Under the pieces are notes generated by a model. It saw only the letters and a list, made by a program, of their open reading frames with translations. It had not been told where the DNA came from and ran no database searches. Both the position numbers and the translations under genes were made by a program. Of a stretch of 57,023 nt of DNA, positions 7,036-14,216 are shown piece after piece; the stretch's first letter is position 1; the number at the start of each line of letters is the position of its first letter. Location: the NCBI GenBank assembly GCA_018830645.1, contig JAHJSA010000075.1:1-57023 (forward strand), in the 5' to 3' direction. The DNA is from Actinomycetota bacterium. GTDB taxonomy: Bacteria > Actinomycetota > Thermoleophilia > RBG-16-64-13.

Positions 7036-9051
7036 ATGAGGGCGAGGCTGCGGAACCGTTCGATGATAGTCCGTGGAGTCTTGTTGGGACTCTTCACGGC
7101 CGTCTGGCTGGTAGGTCTGCTTGCGGGACCGGCCCTTGGCGAGACACGCGTGAGCACCTTCGCGGGGACGGCGGGACTGCCTGGATGGACCAACGCGAAT
7201 CGCGGAGCTGCTCGATTCGACTACCCGTTCGATGCGGAGTTCGGTCCCAGTGGCGTGCTCTACGTGGCCGACCGCGACAACCACACCATCCGAGCCATCA
7301 ACGCCCTCGGCACGGTCACCACCCTTGCCGGGAAGCCGGGAATAGTAGGGTCGACGAACGGCACGGGTTCGACGGCGCGCTTCGACACGCCGTGGGACAT
7401 CGCCGTCTCCGACTCGGGCACCATCTTCGTGGCGGACACGAACAACCACACCATCCGCAAGATCACGCCCGCAGGCGTGGTCACTCTGGTGGCCGGGCAG
7501 CCGGGGGTGTCCGGGTTCGCTGACGGCACGGGCGCGGCGGCGCGCTTCTACCACCCCTGCGCCATCGCCGTCGACTCGCATGACAACCTCTACGTCGCCG
7601 ACTACTACAACCACACGATCCGCAAGATCACGCCGGCAGGCGTGGTCACCACCATCGCGGGCAAGCCCGCCGCCTCCGGCAACGCCGACGGCATCGGAAC
7701 CGCGGCCCGCTTCCTCTACCCGAAGGGCATCACGGTGAATGATGCCGGGGTCGTGTACGTGACAGACAGCAACAACAGTACGATCCGCCAGCTGGTCAAT
7801 GTCGGGGCGACATGGGTGGTGACCACCATCGCGGGCACGCCGGGTAGCAGCGGACACGATGACGGGGTGGGCGCAGCGGCGCGCTTCTTCGTTCCTTGGA
7901 GCATATCGGCGGACGCCTCCGGCGCCCTCTACGTCGCCGAGTTCCCCAACCACACCATACGCAAGATGGTGAAGCGTACCCCGGCTGAGGGCGGCGGGTG
8001 GCTCGTCTCCACAGTCGCGGGCAAACCCACGGTGCCGGGCAGCGCGGACGGCGCCACCAACCTGGCTCGCTTCCGTGCGCCCCGCGGCATCGCCGTGCAC
8101 CCTTCCGGCGCGCTGAGCGTGGCCGACACCGAGAACAGCACGATCCGCCGCATCGTCACGAGACCTACCTACGCGACACTCGTTGGCTCGGACCGCTACG
8201 AGACCGCGATCTTAGTCTCGCAGGACGCGTACCCATCCGGCGCCTCGATCGTCTTCGTGGTCAAGGGGGACGACTTCCCCGACGCCTTGGCCGCCGCGCC
8301 CTTGGCGGCGGCATATGATGGTCCGGTCATCTTAACTCCCTCGTGGGGCCTCCCCTCATCGGTTCGCGACGAACTCATCCGGTTGAACCCGGGGAAGATC
8401 TTCTTCATCGGGTTGTCCGACACGCTGAAGCCCGCCATCCAGGCCGCGGCCCCCGGCGCCTCGATCCAGACCGTGCGTGGCGTGAACCGTTATCACACCG
8501 CCACTCTCATCGCCGAGGAGCTACGGGCGAAACGGGGAACCATCCCCTGGGTAGTGCTCACCCCGGGTGACAAGTTCCCCGACGCTCTCTCCGTAGCCCC
8601 GCTGGCGGCTAACAAAGGATGGGCCATCCTCCTGACCCCGGCAGCCGGCCCCCTTCCCGCGATGACCAGCGCGAAGATCACATCCTTGGGCGTGACCAAG
8701 GCGCTGGTCGTGGGGACGTACGTTGATCCCCCGGCCTCCGTCACCACCGTGGTGCGAAAGGTGGGCACCGACCGCTACCACACCAGCGCCCTCATCGCCG
8801 CCTACTCCACGGGCAGAGGGCTCTCGTTCGCGCACACCGCCGTCGCCACAGGGGAGAACTTCCCCGACGCCTTGGTCGCCGGCGCGTATCTGGCTGATGA
8901 CAAAGGTATCCTTGTGCTCACCCACCCGACGACACTGCCGAACCCCATCCGCAACCAGCTCTTCGCGAACCGCGACTACATCGAGAGGATGGACTTTCCC
9001 GGGCTCCCCGCCGGGATCATCGCCGTGATCAAGGGCGTGGTGGAGGACTGA
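7036..9051 (+). CDS. Secreted NHL-repeat beta-propeller with three CWB2 wall-anchoring repeats
   Basis: Surface protein of 671 residues. The start ATG 7036 follows GGGGGAGGAAGTC; upstream in-frame ATG 6967 has no ribosome site. Residues 1-36 form a signal peptide ending near GPALGE. Residues ~38-375 hold six NHL units of about 56-62 residues, each with the pattern AGxPG...ARF...P.xIAV...LYVAD..NHTIRKI, enough for one six-bladed propeller. Residues ~377-671 hold three CWB2 repeats (VGSDRYETA, RGVNRYHTA, VGTDRYHTS, each followed by FPDALA/S/V), known to bind anionic wall polymers. The propeller repeats are also visible as DNA repeats of roughly 165-185 bp. NHL propellers usually bind proteins, RNA or glycans; the ligand here is unknown. 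Upstream, TTGCCC and TAGTCT near 6966-6994 with 17-bp spacing could be a promoter. Confidence 0.9.
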   Translation: MRARLRNRSMIVRGVLLGLFTAVWLVGLLAGPALGETRVSTFAGTAGLPGWTNANRGAARFDYPFDAEFGPSGVLYVADRDNHTIRAINALGTVTTLAGKPGIVGSTNGTGSTARFDTPWDIAVSDSGTIFVADTNNHTIRKITPAGVVTLVAGQPGVSGFADGTGAAARFYHPCAIAVDSHDNLYVADYYNHTIRKITPAGVVTTIAGKPAASGNADGIGTAARFLYPKGITVNDAGVVYVTDSNNSTIRQLVNVGATWVVTTIAGTPGSSGHDDGVGAAARFFVPWSISADASGALYVAEFPNHTIRKMVKRTPAEGGGWLVSTVAGKPTVPGSADGATNLARFRAPRGIAVHPSGALSVADTENSTIRRIVTRPTYATLVGSDRYETAILVSQDAYPSGASIVFVVKGDDFPDALAAAPLAAAYDGPVILTPSWGLPSSVRDELIRLNPGKIFFIGLSDTLKPAIQAAAPGASIQTVRGVNRYHTATLIAEELRAKRGTIPWVVLTPGDKFPDALSVAPLAANKGWAILLTPAAGPLPAMTSAKITSLGVTKALVVGTYVDPPASVTTVVRKVGTDRYHTSALIAAYSTGRGLSFAHTAVATGENFPDALVAGAYLADDKGILVLTHPTTLPNPIRNQLFANRDYIERMDFPGLPAGIIAVIKGVVED

Positions 9052-9081
9052 CAGCTCGGGCGGACCGAAGAGTGGGGCGCC

Positions 9082-9140
9082 GAAGCCGGGCGCGGCGCCC
9101 CTCGCGCGAAGCACCGCTTCCGAGGCTCGCGCCCGGCTTC
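9082..9140. repeat. 13-bp perfect inverted repeat with a nested small hairpin
   Basis: GAAGCCGGGCGCG at 9082-9094 is the exact reverse complement of CGCGCCCGGCTTC at 9128-9140. Inside the 33-base loop, GAAGC (9108-9112) pairs with GCTTC (9116-9120). There is no T-run, so it may be a Rho-independent-like barrier, an RNA-stabilising 3' structure of the surface-protein transcript, or a protein site. Confidence 0.6.
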
Positions 9141-9194
9141 GCTTCCGTCGCACCCGACCTTCTCATCCGCCGCGCGTTCACGCTCGGGAACCGC

Positions 9195-9200
9195 TAGAAT
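9195..9200 (+). promoter_or_regulatory. Probable -10 box for a leaderless yjbQ transcript
   Basis: TAGAAT ends seven bases before ATG 9208, the spacing seen for leaderless starts in high-GC Gram-positive bacteria. No good -35 box and no ribosome site are visible. Confidence 0.4.
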
Positions 9201-9207
9201 GGGCGCC

Positions 9208-9618
9208 ATGATTGAGTTGACCGTGACGACCACCGCGCGCGAGGTCCTGGTGGACATCACAACACTCGTGCGCCATGCCCTTCGCGACGCGGGGGTGCGA
9301 GGCGACGGCGTGTTACACGTCTTCAGCCCACACACCACCGCCGGTATCACCGTGAACGAGGGGGCGGACCCGTCGGTGGCCCGCGACCTTGTTGTCGCCC
9401 TGAGCGGGCTTGTGCCGCGCTCCGGCGACTACCGTCACGCTGAAGGCAACTCCGACGCCCACGTGAAGACGAGCCTGGTGGGCACGAGTGCCGCCGTGCC
9501 GCTGGTGGGCGGAGCGCCCCGGCTCGGCACGTGGCAGAGTCTCTACCTCGCCGAATTCGATGGGCCGCGGCGGCGGGCGGTGTGGCTGCAGGCCACGACA
9601 GACGGAGTCGCGACATGA
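9208..9618 (+). CDS. YjbQ/UPF0047 family protein
   Basis: A 136-residue protein covering the whole YjbQ (UPF0047) family. Signature segments are VFSPHTTAGITVNEG near residues 35-50, the second His cluster HAEGNSDAHVKTS near 74-86, and a C-terminal WQSLYLAEFDGPRRR. The conserved histidines and glutamate bind metal in family structures; some members have weak thiamine-phosphate synthase activity, but the cellular role is unsettled. ATG 9208 is preferred because it sits seven bases after a TAGAAT box; ATG 9199 lies inside that box. The stop codon overlaps the next start as ATGA. Confidence 0.85.
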   Translation: MIELTVTTTAREVLVDITTLVRHALRDAGVRGDGVLHVFSPHTTAGITVNEGADPSVARDLVVALSGLVPRSGDYRHAEGNSDAHVKTSLVGTSAAVPLVGGAPRLGTWQSLYLAEFDGPRRRAVWLQATTDGVAT

Positions 9619-10340
9619 GCGCTCGTACTCCCATGATGAGGGCTGCGGGTTCCATCCTGATCGTGATCGGCTTGGTGCTGGGTGGGGTCGCGTGGGCGCT
9701 CGGTCCTTCGTCGGCCGCGACCGGCGGCGTGGACGACACCAGCACCACCATCACAGCTGAAGGCCCGACCGTCAGCACCTCCGGCGATCCCACGGAAACC
9801 ACGACACAGACCGGGTCGACAGACGGAACCGACGGAGGGGGCGACGACTCCAATGACGGCACGACCTCGGACACCACGACTCCCGGCCCCGCCCCGACCA
9901 CAGATGGAGCGGGCGCTACTTCGACAACCCTCGCCGGTGCCCCCCCCACTACCATCGCGTCGGCTCCCGCGAACACCGATCTGTCGACCAAGCTCGCGAC
10001 CGCCGCCCGTGGCGCCGGCTTCACGGTGCTTGGTTCGAGTAGCTCCGACTGGCGGCTCGCGAGTGTGGACTCCGGCACCACCAGTCAGGGACCGTACGTA
10101 GCCACGTCGTACATCCGCGGCACCGAGTACTTCAGCACGAGTCAGGAGAAGGGCACCTCGTATCCGCCGATGGCCAACACCGAGGCGGTCACCGTGCGGG
10201 GGCAGAAGGGCGACCTGCTCGACTTGGGCCACGTCGTGGTGATCCGTTGGATCGACGGCGCGACGAGCATCATCTTCTCGTCGAACCTGAAGCGCGACGA
10301 TGCCCTGAAGATGGCGGACTCCTTGGCTCCTGTGCAGTAG
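9615..10340 (+). CDS. Membrane-anchored Thr/Ser-rich secreted protein, function unknown
   Basis: A 241-residue protein starting at ATG 9615, overlapping the yjbQ stop by four bases. A single hydrophobic segment at ~10-32 (SILIVIGLVLGGVAWALG) should act as a signal anchor. Residues ~35-115 are a low-complexity Thr/Ser/Gly/Asp linker (TTTQTGSTDGTDGG, TSTTLAGAPPTT). The C-terminal ~120 residues look folded, with WRLASVDSG, PYVATSYIRG and VVVIRWIDGATSIIFSSNL strands. I do not recognise this domain. The same arrangement of anchor, Thr-rich linker and small external domain recurs in this window, suggesting surface-exposed proteins. Confidence 0.75.
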   Translation: MSARTPMMRAAGSILIVIGLVLGGVAWALGPSSAATGGVDDTSTTITAEGPTVSTSGDPTETTTQTGSTDGTDGGGDDSNDGTTSDTTTPGPAPTTDGAGATSTTLAGAPPTTIASAPANTDLSTKLATAARGAGFTVLGSSSSDWRLASVDSGTTSQGPYVATSYIRGTEYFSTSQEKGTSYPPMANTEAVTVRGQKGDLLDLGHVVVIRWIDGATSIIFSSNLKRDDALKMADSLAPVQ

Positions 10341-10362
10341 TCCTCGGGTGCCGCGGTCAGCC

Positions 10363-10451
10363 TCAGGCAGCGCGGCCCGGCAGGCGGGGCCCCGAGCCTC
10401 AGGCCGCGCGGCCCCCGTCAGGCGGCGCGGCCCCCCTCAGGCGCCGCGGCG
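10363..10451. repeat. Array of 18-19 bp repeats covering a gene 3' end
   Basis: Units begin at 10363, 10381, 10399, 10418 and 10437, with consensus TCAGGCnGCGCGGCCCC. The last unit contains the stop codon of the minus-strand gene (TCA at 10437-10439). All but the second unit preserve TCA, so on the minus strand the gene end CGCGGCGCC-TGA is copied several times downstream. Confidence 0.75.
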
Positions 10452-12704
10452 CTTCGTCGAGCGAGAGCGCACCAGCGCGAACACCACCACGAGGAACCCC
10501 AGAGCGGTGAACGACTGCCCCACTATGTTGCTGGCGGTGCGGCTGTAGGTGAGCGTGACCTCGCGCTCGCGTGGGATCACCATCATGAACGAAGGAGACA
10601 CCACGTAGGGCCCGTCTGCCCCGTGGGCCTTCCAGTTCGGGAAGTACGACACCTTCACGATGTGCGGCACGCCGATGGCCGTCGTCTGGAAGGTGATGCG
10701 GTCGTTCTCGATCTGCTCCGAAAGCACCTCGCCCATGTGCTCGGTGGGCACGGCCGGCGGCGCGGTCACCTCCGACGCGTCGATGAGGTCGAACTGGGCG
10801 AGGCCCGACTCACCGCGGTCCCACACCACCGGCACCGGGAGCGCGCTCAGCTCCTTGTACCATGGCACGATCGTCTCGCGCCAATCGTCCGTAACCACGC
10901 GCACAGGCTGGTTGCGGGCGATCTCCACGTAGCCGGAGGTGCCGGCCACCTGGAAGATGCTCACCGTGTCGATGGTGGCGAGCAACTCGGCGCGGCGATC
11001 GGCCTTCACCTCCTCCGTCACCTCGGGTGAGACGGTCAGGAGGTAGGGGATGTTCATGAACTGCAGGTGGGTAAGGCCGGCCGCGGTGTTCCGCGGCGGG
11101 TACGGCACGCCGATGATGGCGTGACTCGGCCGGGCGGAGAGCTCGGCCTGGTTGATGAAGTGGTACGGGGCTGTGAAGGCCGACTCCATGAGCGTGCCTT
11201 CCATCGTCGGCTGCTTCGTCCAGAAGGGGATGAGCTCGAACACACGGGGAGTCCCGAACTTGTCCAGATCGGGCGAGTGCTCCCACATCACCCGGCCGGG
11301 GGGTTGCTCGTCGATCACCCTCAGGATCTCTTCGAGCGCAGGCCATGGCTCCTTGCTCTCGTAGCCCTCGTAGTTCCACTTGATCCACCCCGCCGCGGTC
11401 GTGCTGAGCACGAGGATGACCCCGCCCAAGGTGACGGCGATCACAGGCGGATAGACGAAACGCGAGACCCACTCCCCTGCCGCCAAGAGGTCGTCCAGCA
11501 TCACCGCGAAGGGGCGCAGCAACCACGAGAACCCATACGCGGCCCAGAGGCACGTGGCGAAGTAGAGGAAGGGCAGCAGACGGCCGTTCCAGAGCCGGCC
11601 ATCCGGCAACACGAAGAACAGCACCCCCATCACCAGCACCGTCCACAGCAGCGGTATGGTCCTGGCCTCGCGCTTGGAGAGCGCGAAGGCCATACCGAGC
11701 AGACCGATGGCGGCGACCGGCCGCAACTCCGGCGGCATGAGGTCTTTCATCTGGGTCAGCTGAACCCACGACATATGCGCGGTCCAGGAGAGTTTGTCGA
11801 CAAAGGGCAGACCCCAGAAGGAGCTCAGGAGGAAGCCAAGCGCGAAAACCCCGGCCAGGTAGAGGAAGGCCCGCCTTGTGCGATACACCACCAGGAAGCT
11901 CGGCACGATCAGAACCAGGGCGATCGTGGCCACGATGTGCGAGATCACCACGGCCATGAGAAGCAGCCCGTTCACGGCGAACAGCCAATCGAACCTGCCG
12001 CGTTCCATACCCCGGGCAAGGGTCCCCAGGAAGAAGAAGATCAGGGCGAAGGCGAACGAGTAGCCGAACTCGCCGGCCAGGGTGCTGAGGATGTTGCCGC
12101 CGTAGATGCTGAAGCTCTGGGCGAAGAGGAAGGCCAGCGACATGACCGCCGCCAGCACGGGGAACGGATCGCGAAAGCGCAGCATGCGCCCGAAAGTGTA
12201 GGCCGCCAGCGGAAGCAGGAACACGCCGAGCGCCGTAGCCAGCTTGAAAGCCACTCCATACGGCAGGATCACGTTGAAGATCGCGATCAGCAGGAACGGC
12301 AAGGGCAGATAGAAGGTGAAAAGCGGCATGCCCGCGTACCACTCTTGGGTCCAGCCGGTGAACTGGAAGCGAGGGAGCAGCTCCTCGATGAGGTATTGGG
12401 CGGCGTAGTGGTGCGCGCCCATGTCGCCACCAGACGTGGTGGTGTTCGAGAGCATCAGGTCGGGTCGGTAGAACGTCAGCAGAAGAGCGTAGATCACCAC
12501 GAACACCAGGATGGTGGAGAAGACGATCCAGGACGGTTTCGGACCGTCCTCGGCGTCGGCGGATCCCGCGAGTGGGTCGACTCCGAGGGCGCGAGGCTCG
12601 GCGGCGGCAGCCGAGACTACGGGCGGCGCGTCACCTCGGTCGCGAGGTTCTTCGTCGCTCCCCGACCCTCCCGCTCCGCGATCAGTGTTCTCGAGATCTG
12701 CCAC
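10437..12704 (-). CDS. Large polytopic membrane protein, 6-pyruvoyl-tetrahydropterin synthase-related / GT-C-like
   Basis: 755 residues: a hydrophilic, Ala/Asp/Gly-rich N-terminus (~1-50), roughly ten to twelve membrane segments up to ~430, an extracytoplasmic domain at ~430-715 (GRVMWEHSPDLDKFGTPRV, PVRVVTDDW), and a last membrane segment before a basic tail. The first external loop has GGDMGAHHYAAQYLIEELLPR and WYAGMPLFTFYLPLP, the layout of lipid-linked-sugar glycosyltransferases of GT-C fold and of the PTPS-related membrane family. The start is GTG 12704, with TGGAG seven bases upstream. Downstream of a polyprenyl-phosphate-sugar type GT2 and GtrA, it is a good candidate for moving sugar onto an external glycan or protein. 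The substrate is unknown. Confidence 0.75.
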   Translation of the reverse strand: MADLENTDRGAGGSGSDEEPRDRGDAPPVVSAAAAEPRALGVDPLAGSADAEDGPKPSWIVFSTILVFVVIYALLLTFYRPDLMLSNTTTSGGDMGAHHYAAQYLIEELLPRFQFTGWTQEWYAGMPLFTFYLPLPFLLIAIFNVILPYGVAFKLATALGVFLLPLAAYTFGRMLRFRDPFPVLAAVMSLAFLFAQSFSIYGGNILSTLAGEFGYSFAFALIFFFLGTLARGMERGRFDWLFAVNGLLLMAVVISHIVATIALVLIVPSFLVVYRTRRAFLYLAGVFALGFLLSSFWGLPFVDKLSWTAHMSWVQLTQMKDLMPPELRPVAAIGLLGMAFALSKREARTIPLLWTVLVMGVLFFVLPDGRLWNGRLLPFLYFATCLWAAYGFSWLLRPFAVMLDDLLAAGEWVSRFVYPPVIAVTLGGVILVLSTTAAGWIKWNYEGYESKEPWPALEEILRVIDEQPPGRVMWEHSPDLDKFGTPRVFELIPFWTKQPTMEGTLMESAFTAPYHFINQAELSARPSHAIIGVPYPPRNTAAGLTHLQFMNIPYLLTVSPEVTEEVKADRRAELLATIDTVSIFQVAGTSGYVEIARNQPVRVVTDDWRETIVPWYKELSALPVPVVWDRGESGLAQFDLIDASEVTAPPAVPTEHMGEVLSEQIENDRITFQTTAIGVPHIVKVSYFPNWKAHGADGPYVVSPSFMMVIPREREVTLTYSRTASNIVGQSFTALGFLVVVFALVRSRSTKRRGA

Positions 12705-12712
12705 ACGCACGC

Positions 12713-12757
12713 TCCATTGTCGGCGGTCTCGTTGTCGACGGTCTCGTTGTCGACGGT
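12713..12757. repeat. Three 15-bp tandem repeats filling an intergenic gap
   Basis: CTCGTTGTCGACGGT occurs exactly at 12728-12742 and 12743-12757, with a diverged copy (11/15) at 12713-12727. The array abuts the stop of the GT2 gene. The ribosome site of the next gene (minus-strand TGGAG) straddles the edge of the diverged copy. Confidence 0.8.
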
Positions 12758-13552
12758 CTACGTATCGAGACGCCGGCGTATCTGCCGGATCTCGCGGATC
12801 AAGCGCACTCCGTGCCCAACAGTGAACGTGCTCGGGCGCAGGGCGTCGTTCACCACACGCAGCGGGACGCTCTCCACGACGAGGGCATCGCGCTGAGCCA
12901 GAGCCAGCACCTCCATGTCCGCCGCGAAGCCATTGACGACGCACTCGGAGAAGATAGCGTGAGCGGCCTTCCGACGGAACCCCTTCAGCCCAGCTTGAGT
13001 GTCTTCGTGCACGATCCGGAGCGATCGTCGCACTCCCGCGCGAACCACCGCGCGTGCCGCGCGGTACGACAGGCCCCGATACGCCCCGATCTTTCGGGCG
13101 ATTGCAGCGTCGACCTCGGGGTGCTCGTCGAGAAGACGCATGAGGCGCTCGATGCCGGCGACCCCGAAGGGAAGATCGGCATCGGTGAACAGCACGATAT
13201 GGCCCTCGGCGGCGAGCATGCCCACACGCACGGCGTATCCCTTGCCCACGTTCGACTCCCGGCTCAACACCGCGACCGCCGGTGCGAACGAGCGCGCTAC
13301 CTCGGCGGTGTCGTCGGAACTGCCGTCATCGACGACGATGACCTCGGCATCGGGGAAGGCCGCCACGATCTGTTCGAGAGTGCCGCGCAGGATCGCGCCT
13401 TCGTTGAACGCGGGCACGACGATCGAGATGCGTGGGGGCGGAACGGAGCCTCCGGCCTCGGGCGCTGAGCCACCGGCCTCCGAGGTGATGCCTCCGGCCT
13501 CCGCCGACCCGGACGAGTCTGGGAGACCGGCGTCAGACAGATCCGCCGACAT
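12758..13552 (-). CDS. Family 2 glycosyltransferase, dolichyl/polyprenyl-phosphate glycosyltransferase type
   Basis: 264 residues. The GT-A fold starts at ~41: SIVVPAFNEG, VIVVDDGSSDDT (Asp75/76) and FTDADLPF with the D124-x-D126 metal/nucleotide site. NVGKGYAVRVG and HEDTQAGLKGF are typical of enzymes that transfer a sugar from a nucleotide to polyprenyl phosphate on the cytoplasmic face. There are no membrane segments. The first 40 residues are a linker built of a seven-residue repeat (SEAGGSA type; 21-bp DNA period around 13447-13509) absent from typical relatives. The start ATG 13552 lies within the end of gtrA (20-bp overlap), so the two are translationally linked. Together with GtrA and the following membrane protein it suggests a GtrA/GT2/GT-C glycan-decoration pathway. 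Confidence 0.88.
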   Translation of the reverse strand: MSADLSDAGLPDSSGSAEAGGITSEAGGSAPEAGGSVPPPRISIVVPAFNEGAILRGTLEQIVAAFPDAEVIVVDDGSSDDTAEVARSFAPAVAVLSRESNVGKGYAVRVGMLAAEGHIVLFTDADLPFGVAGIERLMRLLDEHPEVDAAIARKIGAYRGLSYRAARAVVRAGVRRSLRIVHEDTQAGLKGFRRKAAHAIFSECVVNGFAADMEVLALAQRDALVVESVPLRVVNDALRPSTFTVGHGVRLIREIRQIRRRLDT

Positions 13553-14060
13553 CAGACCGCTTGTCCCGGAAGGCCAGGAGTCGATAGCCGAGGAAGTTCC
13601 AGGTCATAGAAGCGACAGACGCCCCGAGCTTCTGGGCGTTCACGGCCAGCACCGACGTCTCTCCTGTGATCGTGTGGAGGATGTAGATGCCCGCGTCGTT
13701 GATCAGCAACCCCCCGAAACTCACCGCGAGGAAGAGCATCGCTTCGCGCCGCCAGCACCGCCACCCGCCGGAGCTGAAGGTCCAGTGCTTGTTCCAGAGG
13801 AAGCTGTTCGTGATGCCCGCGGTCACCGAGACGGTGTTCGCGGCGAGGAGAGGCCAGCCGACGACGTGATAGAGCACGTTCAACAGGCCGAAATCGATGA
13901 TGGTGTTCAGCACCCCCACGATGCCGAAACGCACCATCTGGCCCGCAAGACGCTCTCGCCTCAGGCGGGCGGGCACGAAACGACGGCGCCAGGGCTCCAC
14001 ACTTTTCTGAGGGTCTGATTGGGCGAGCCTGGGGGGCTGCGCCTCGTGGCTGTTGTGCAT
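13533..14060 (-). CDS. GtrA-family membrane protein
   Basis: 175 residues with four membrane segments and the GtrA pattern: RFGIVGVLNTIIDFGLL in the first helix, NSFLWNKHWTF after the second, and a final helix ending WNFLGYRLLAFRDK. GtrA proteins are small partners thought to flip polyprenyl-phosphate-linked sugars for GT2 enzymes such as the next gene. ATG 14060 is preferred since the region upstream holds a promoter-like element, a hairpin and tandem repeats and does not look coding; no clear ribosome site is present. The C-terminus overlaps the GT2 start by 20 bp. Confidence 0.85.
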   Translation of the reverse strand: MHNSHEAQPPRLAQSDPQKSVEPWRRRFVPARLRRERLAGQMVRFGIVGVLNTIIDFGLLNVLYHVVGWPLLAANTVSVTAGITNSFLWNKHWTFSSGGWRCWRREAMLFLAVSFGGLLINDAGIYILHTITGETSVLAVNAQKLGASVASMTWNFLGYRLLAFRDKRSDVGGSV

Positions 14061-14091
14061 CGGCAGTGGCGTCCCGCGTCGATCGCATGGT

Positions 14092-14114
14092 CCCGGGGCG
14101 GAACCGCCCCCGGG
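14092..14114 (-). repeat. GC-rich hairpin in the gtrA leader
   Basis: CCCGGGGCGG (14092-14101) pairs with CCGCCCCCGGG (14104-14114), ten base pairs with one bulged C. It lies between a promoter-like TGGTACCAT and the gtrA start, so it would form in the mRNA leader. Confidence 0.5.
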
Positions 14115-14123
14115 TGGCTGGAT

Positions 14124-14132
14124 ATGGTACCA
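14124..14132 (-). promoter_or_regulatory. Possible extended -10 element for gtrA
   Basis: The minus strand reads TGGTACCAT, an extended -10 form (TGn-TAnnnT). The same or a near-identical string occurs at 41324-41332 (plus) and 15757-15765 (minus, TGATACCAT), each ahead of a gene. Confidence 0.35.
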
Positions 14133-14143
14133 CGCGGCCTCTC

Positions 14144-14191
14144 GCCATCGCCCTGATCGGCCATCACTCTGATCCGCCATCGCTCTGATCG
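14144..14191. repeat. Three 16-bp tandem repeats
   Basis: GCCATCGCCCTGATCG, GCCATCACTCTGATCC and GCCATCGCTCTGATCG follow each other without gaps at 14144, 14160 and 14176. They lie just after the stop codon of the response-regulator cyclase. Confidence 0.8.
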
Positions 14192-14216
14192 CGTCGCCGG
14201 TGCGCGGCAACAGTGG

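Noticed and set aside
11067-12896. 609-codon open frame on the plus strand opposite the large membrane protein
   Set aside because: Composition is Arg/Glu/His/Gln-rich as expected from antisense of a GC-rich gene; the minus-strand reading has membrane helices, a ribosome site and family likeness.
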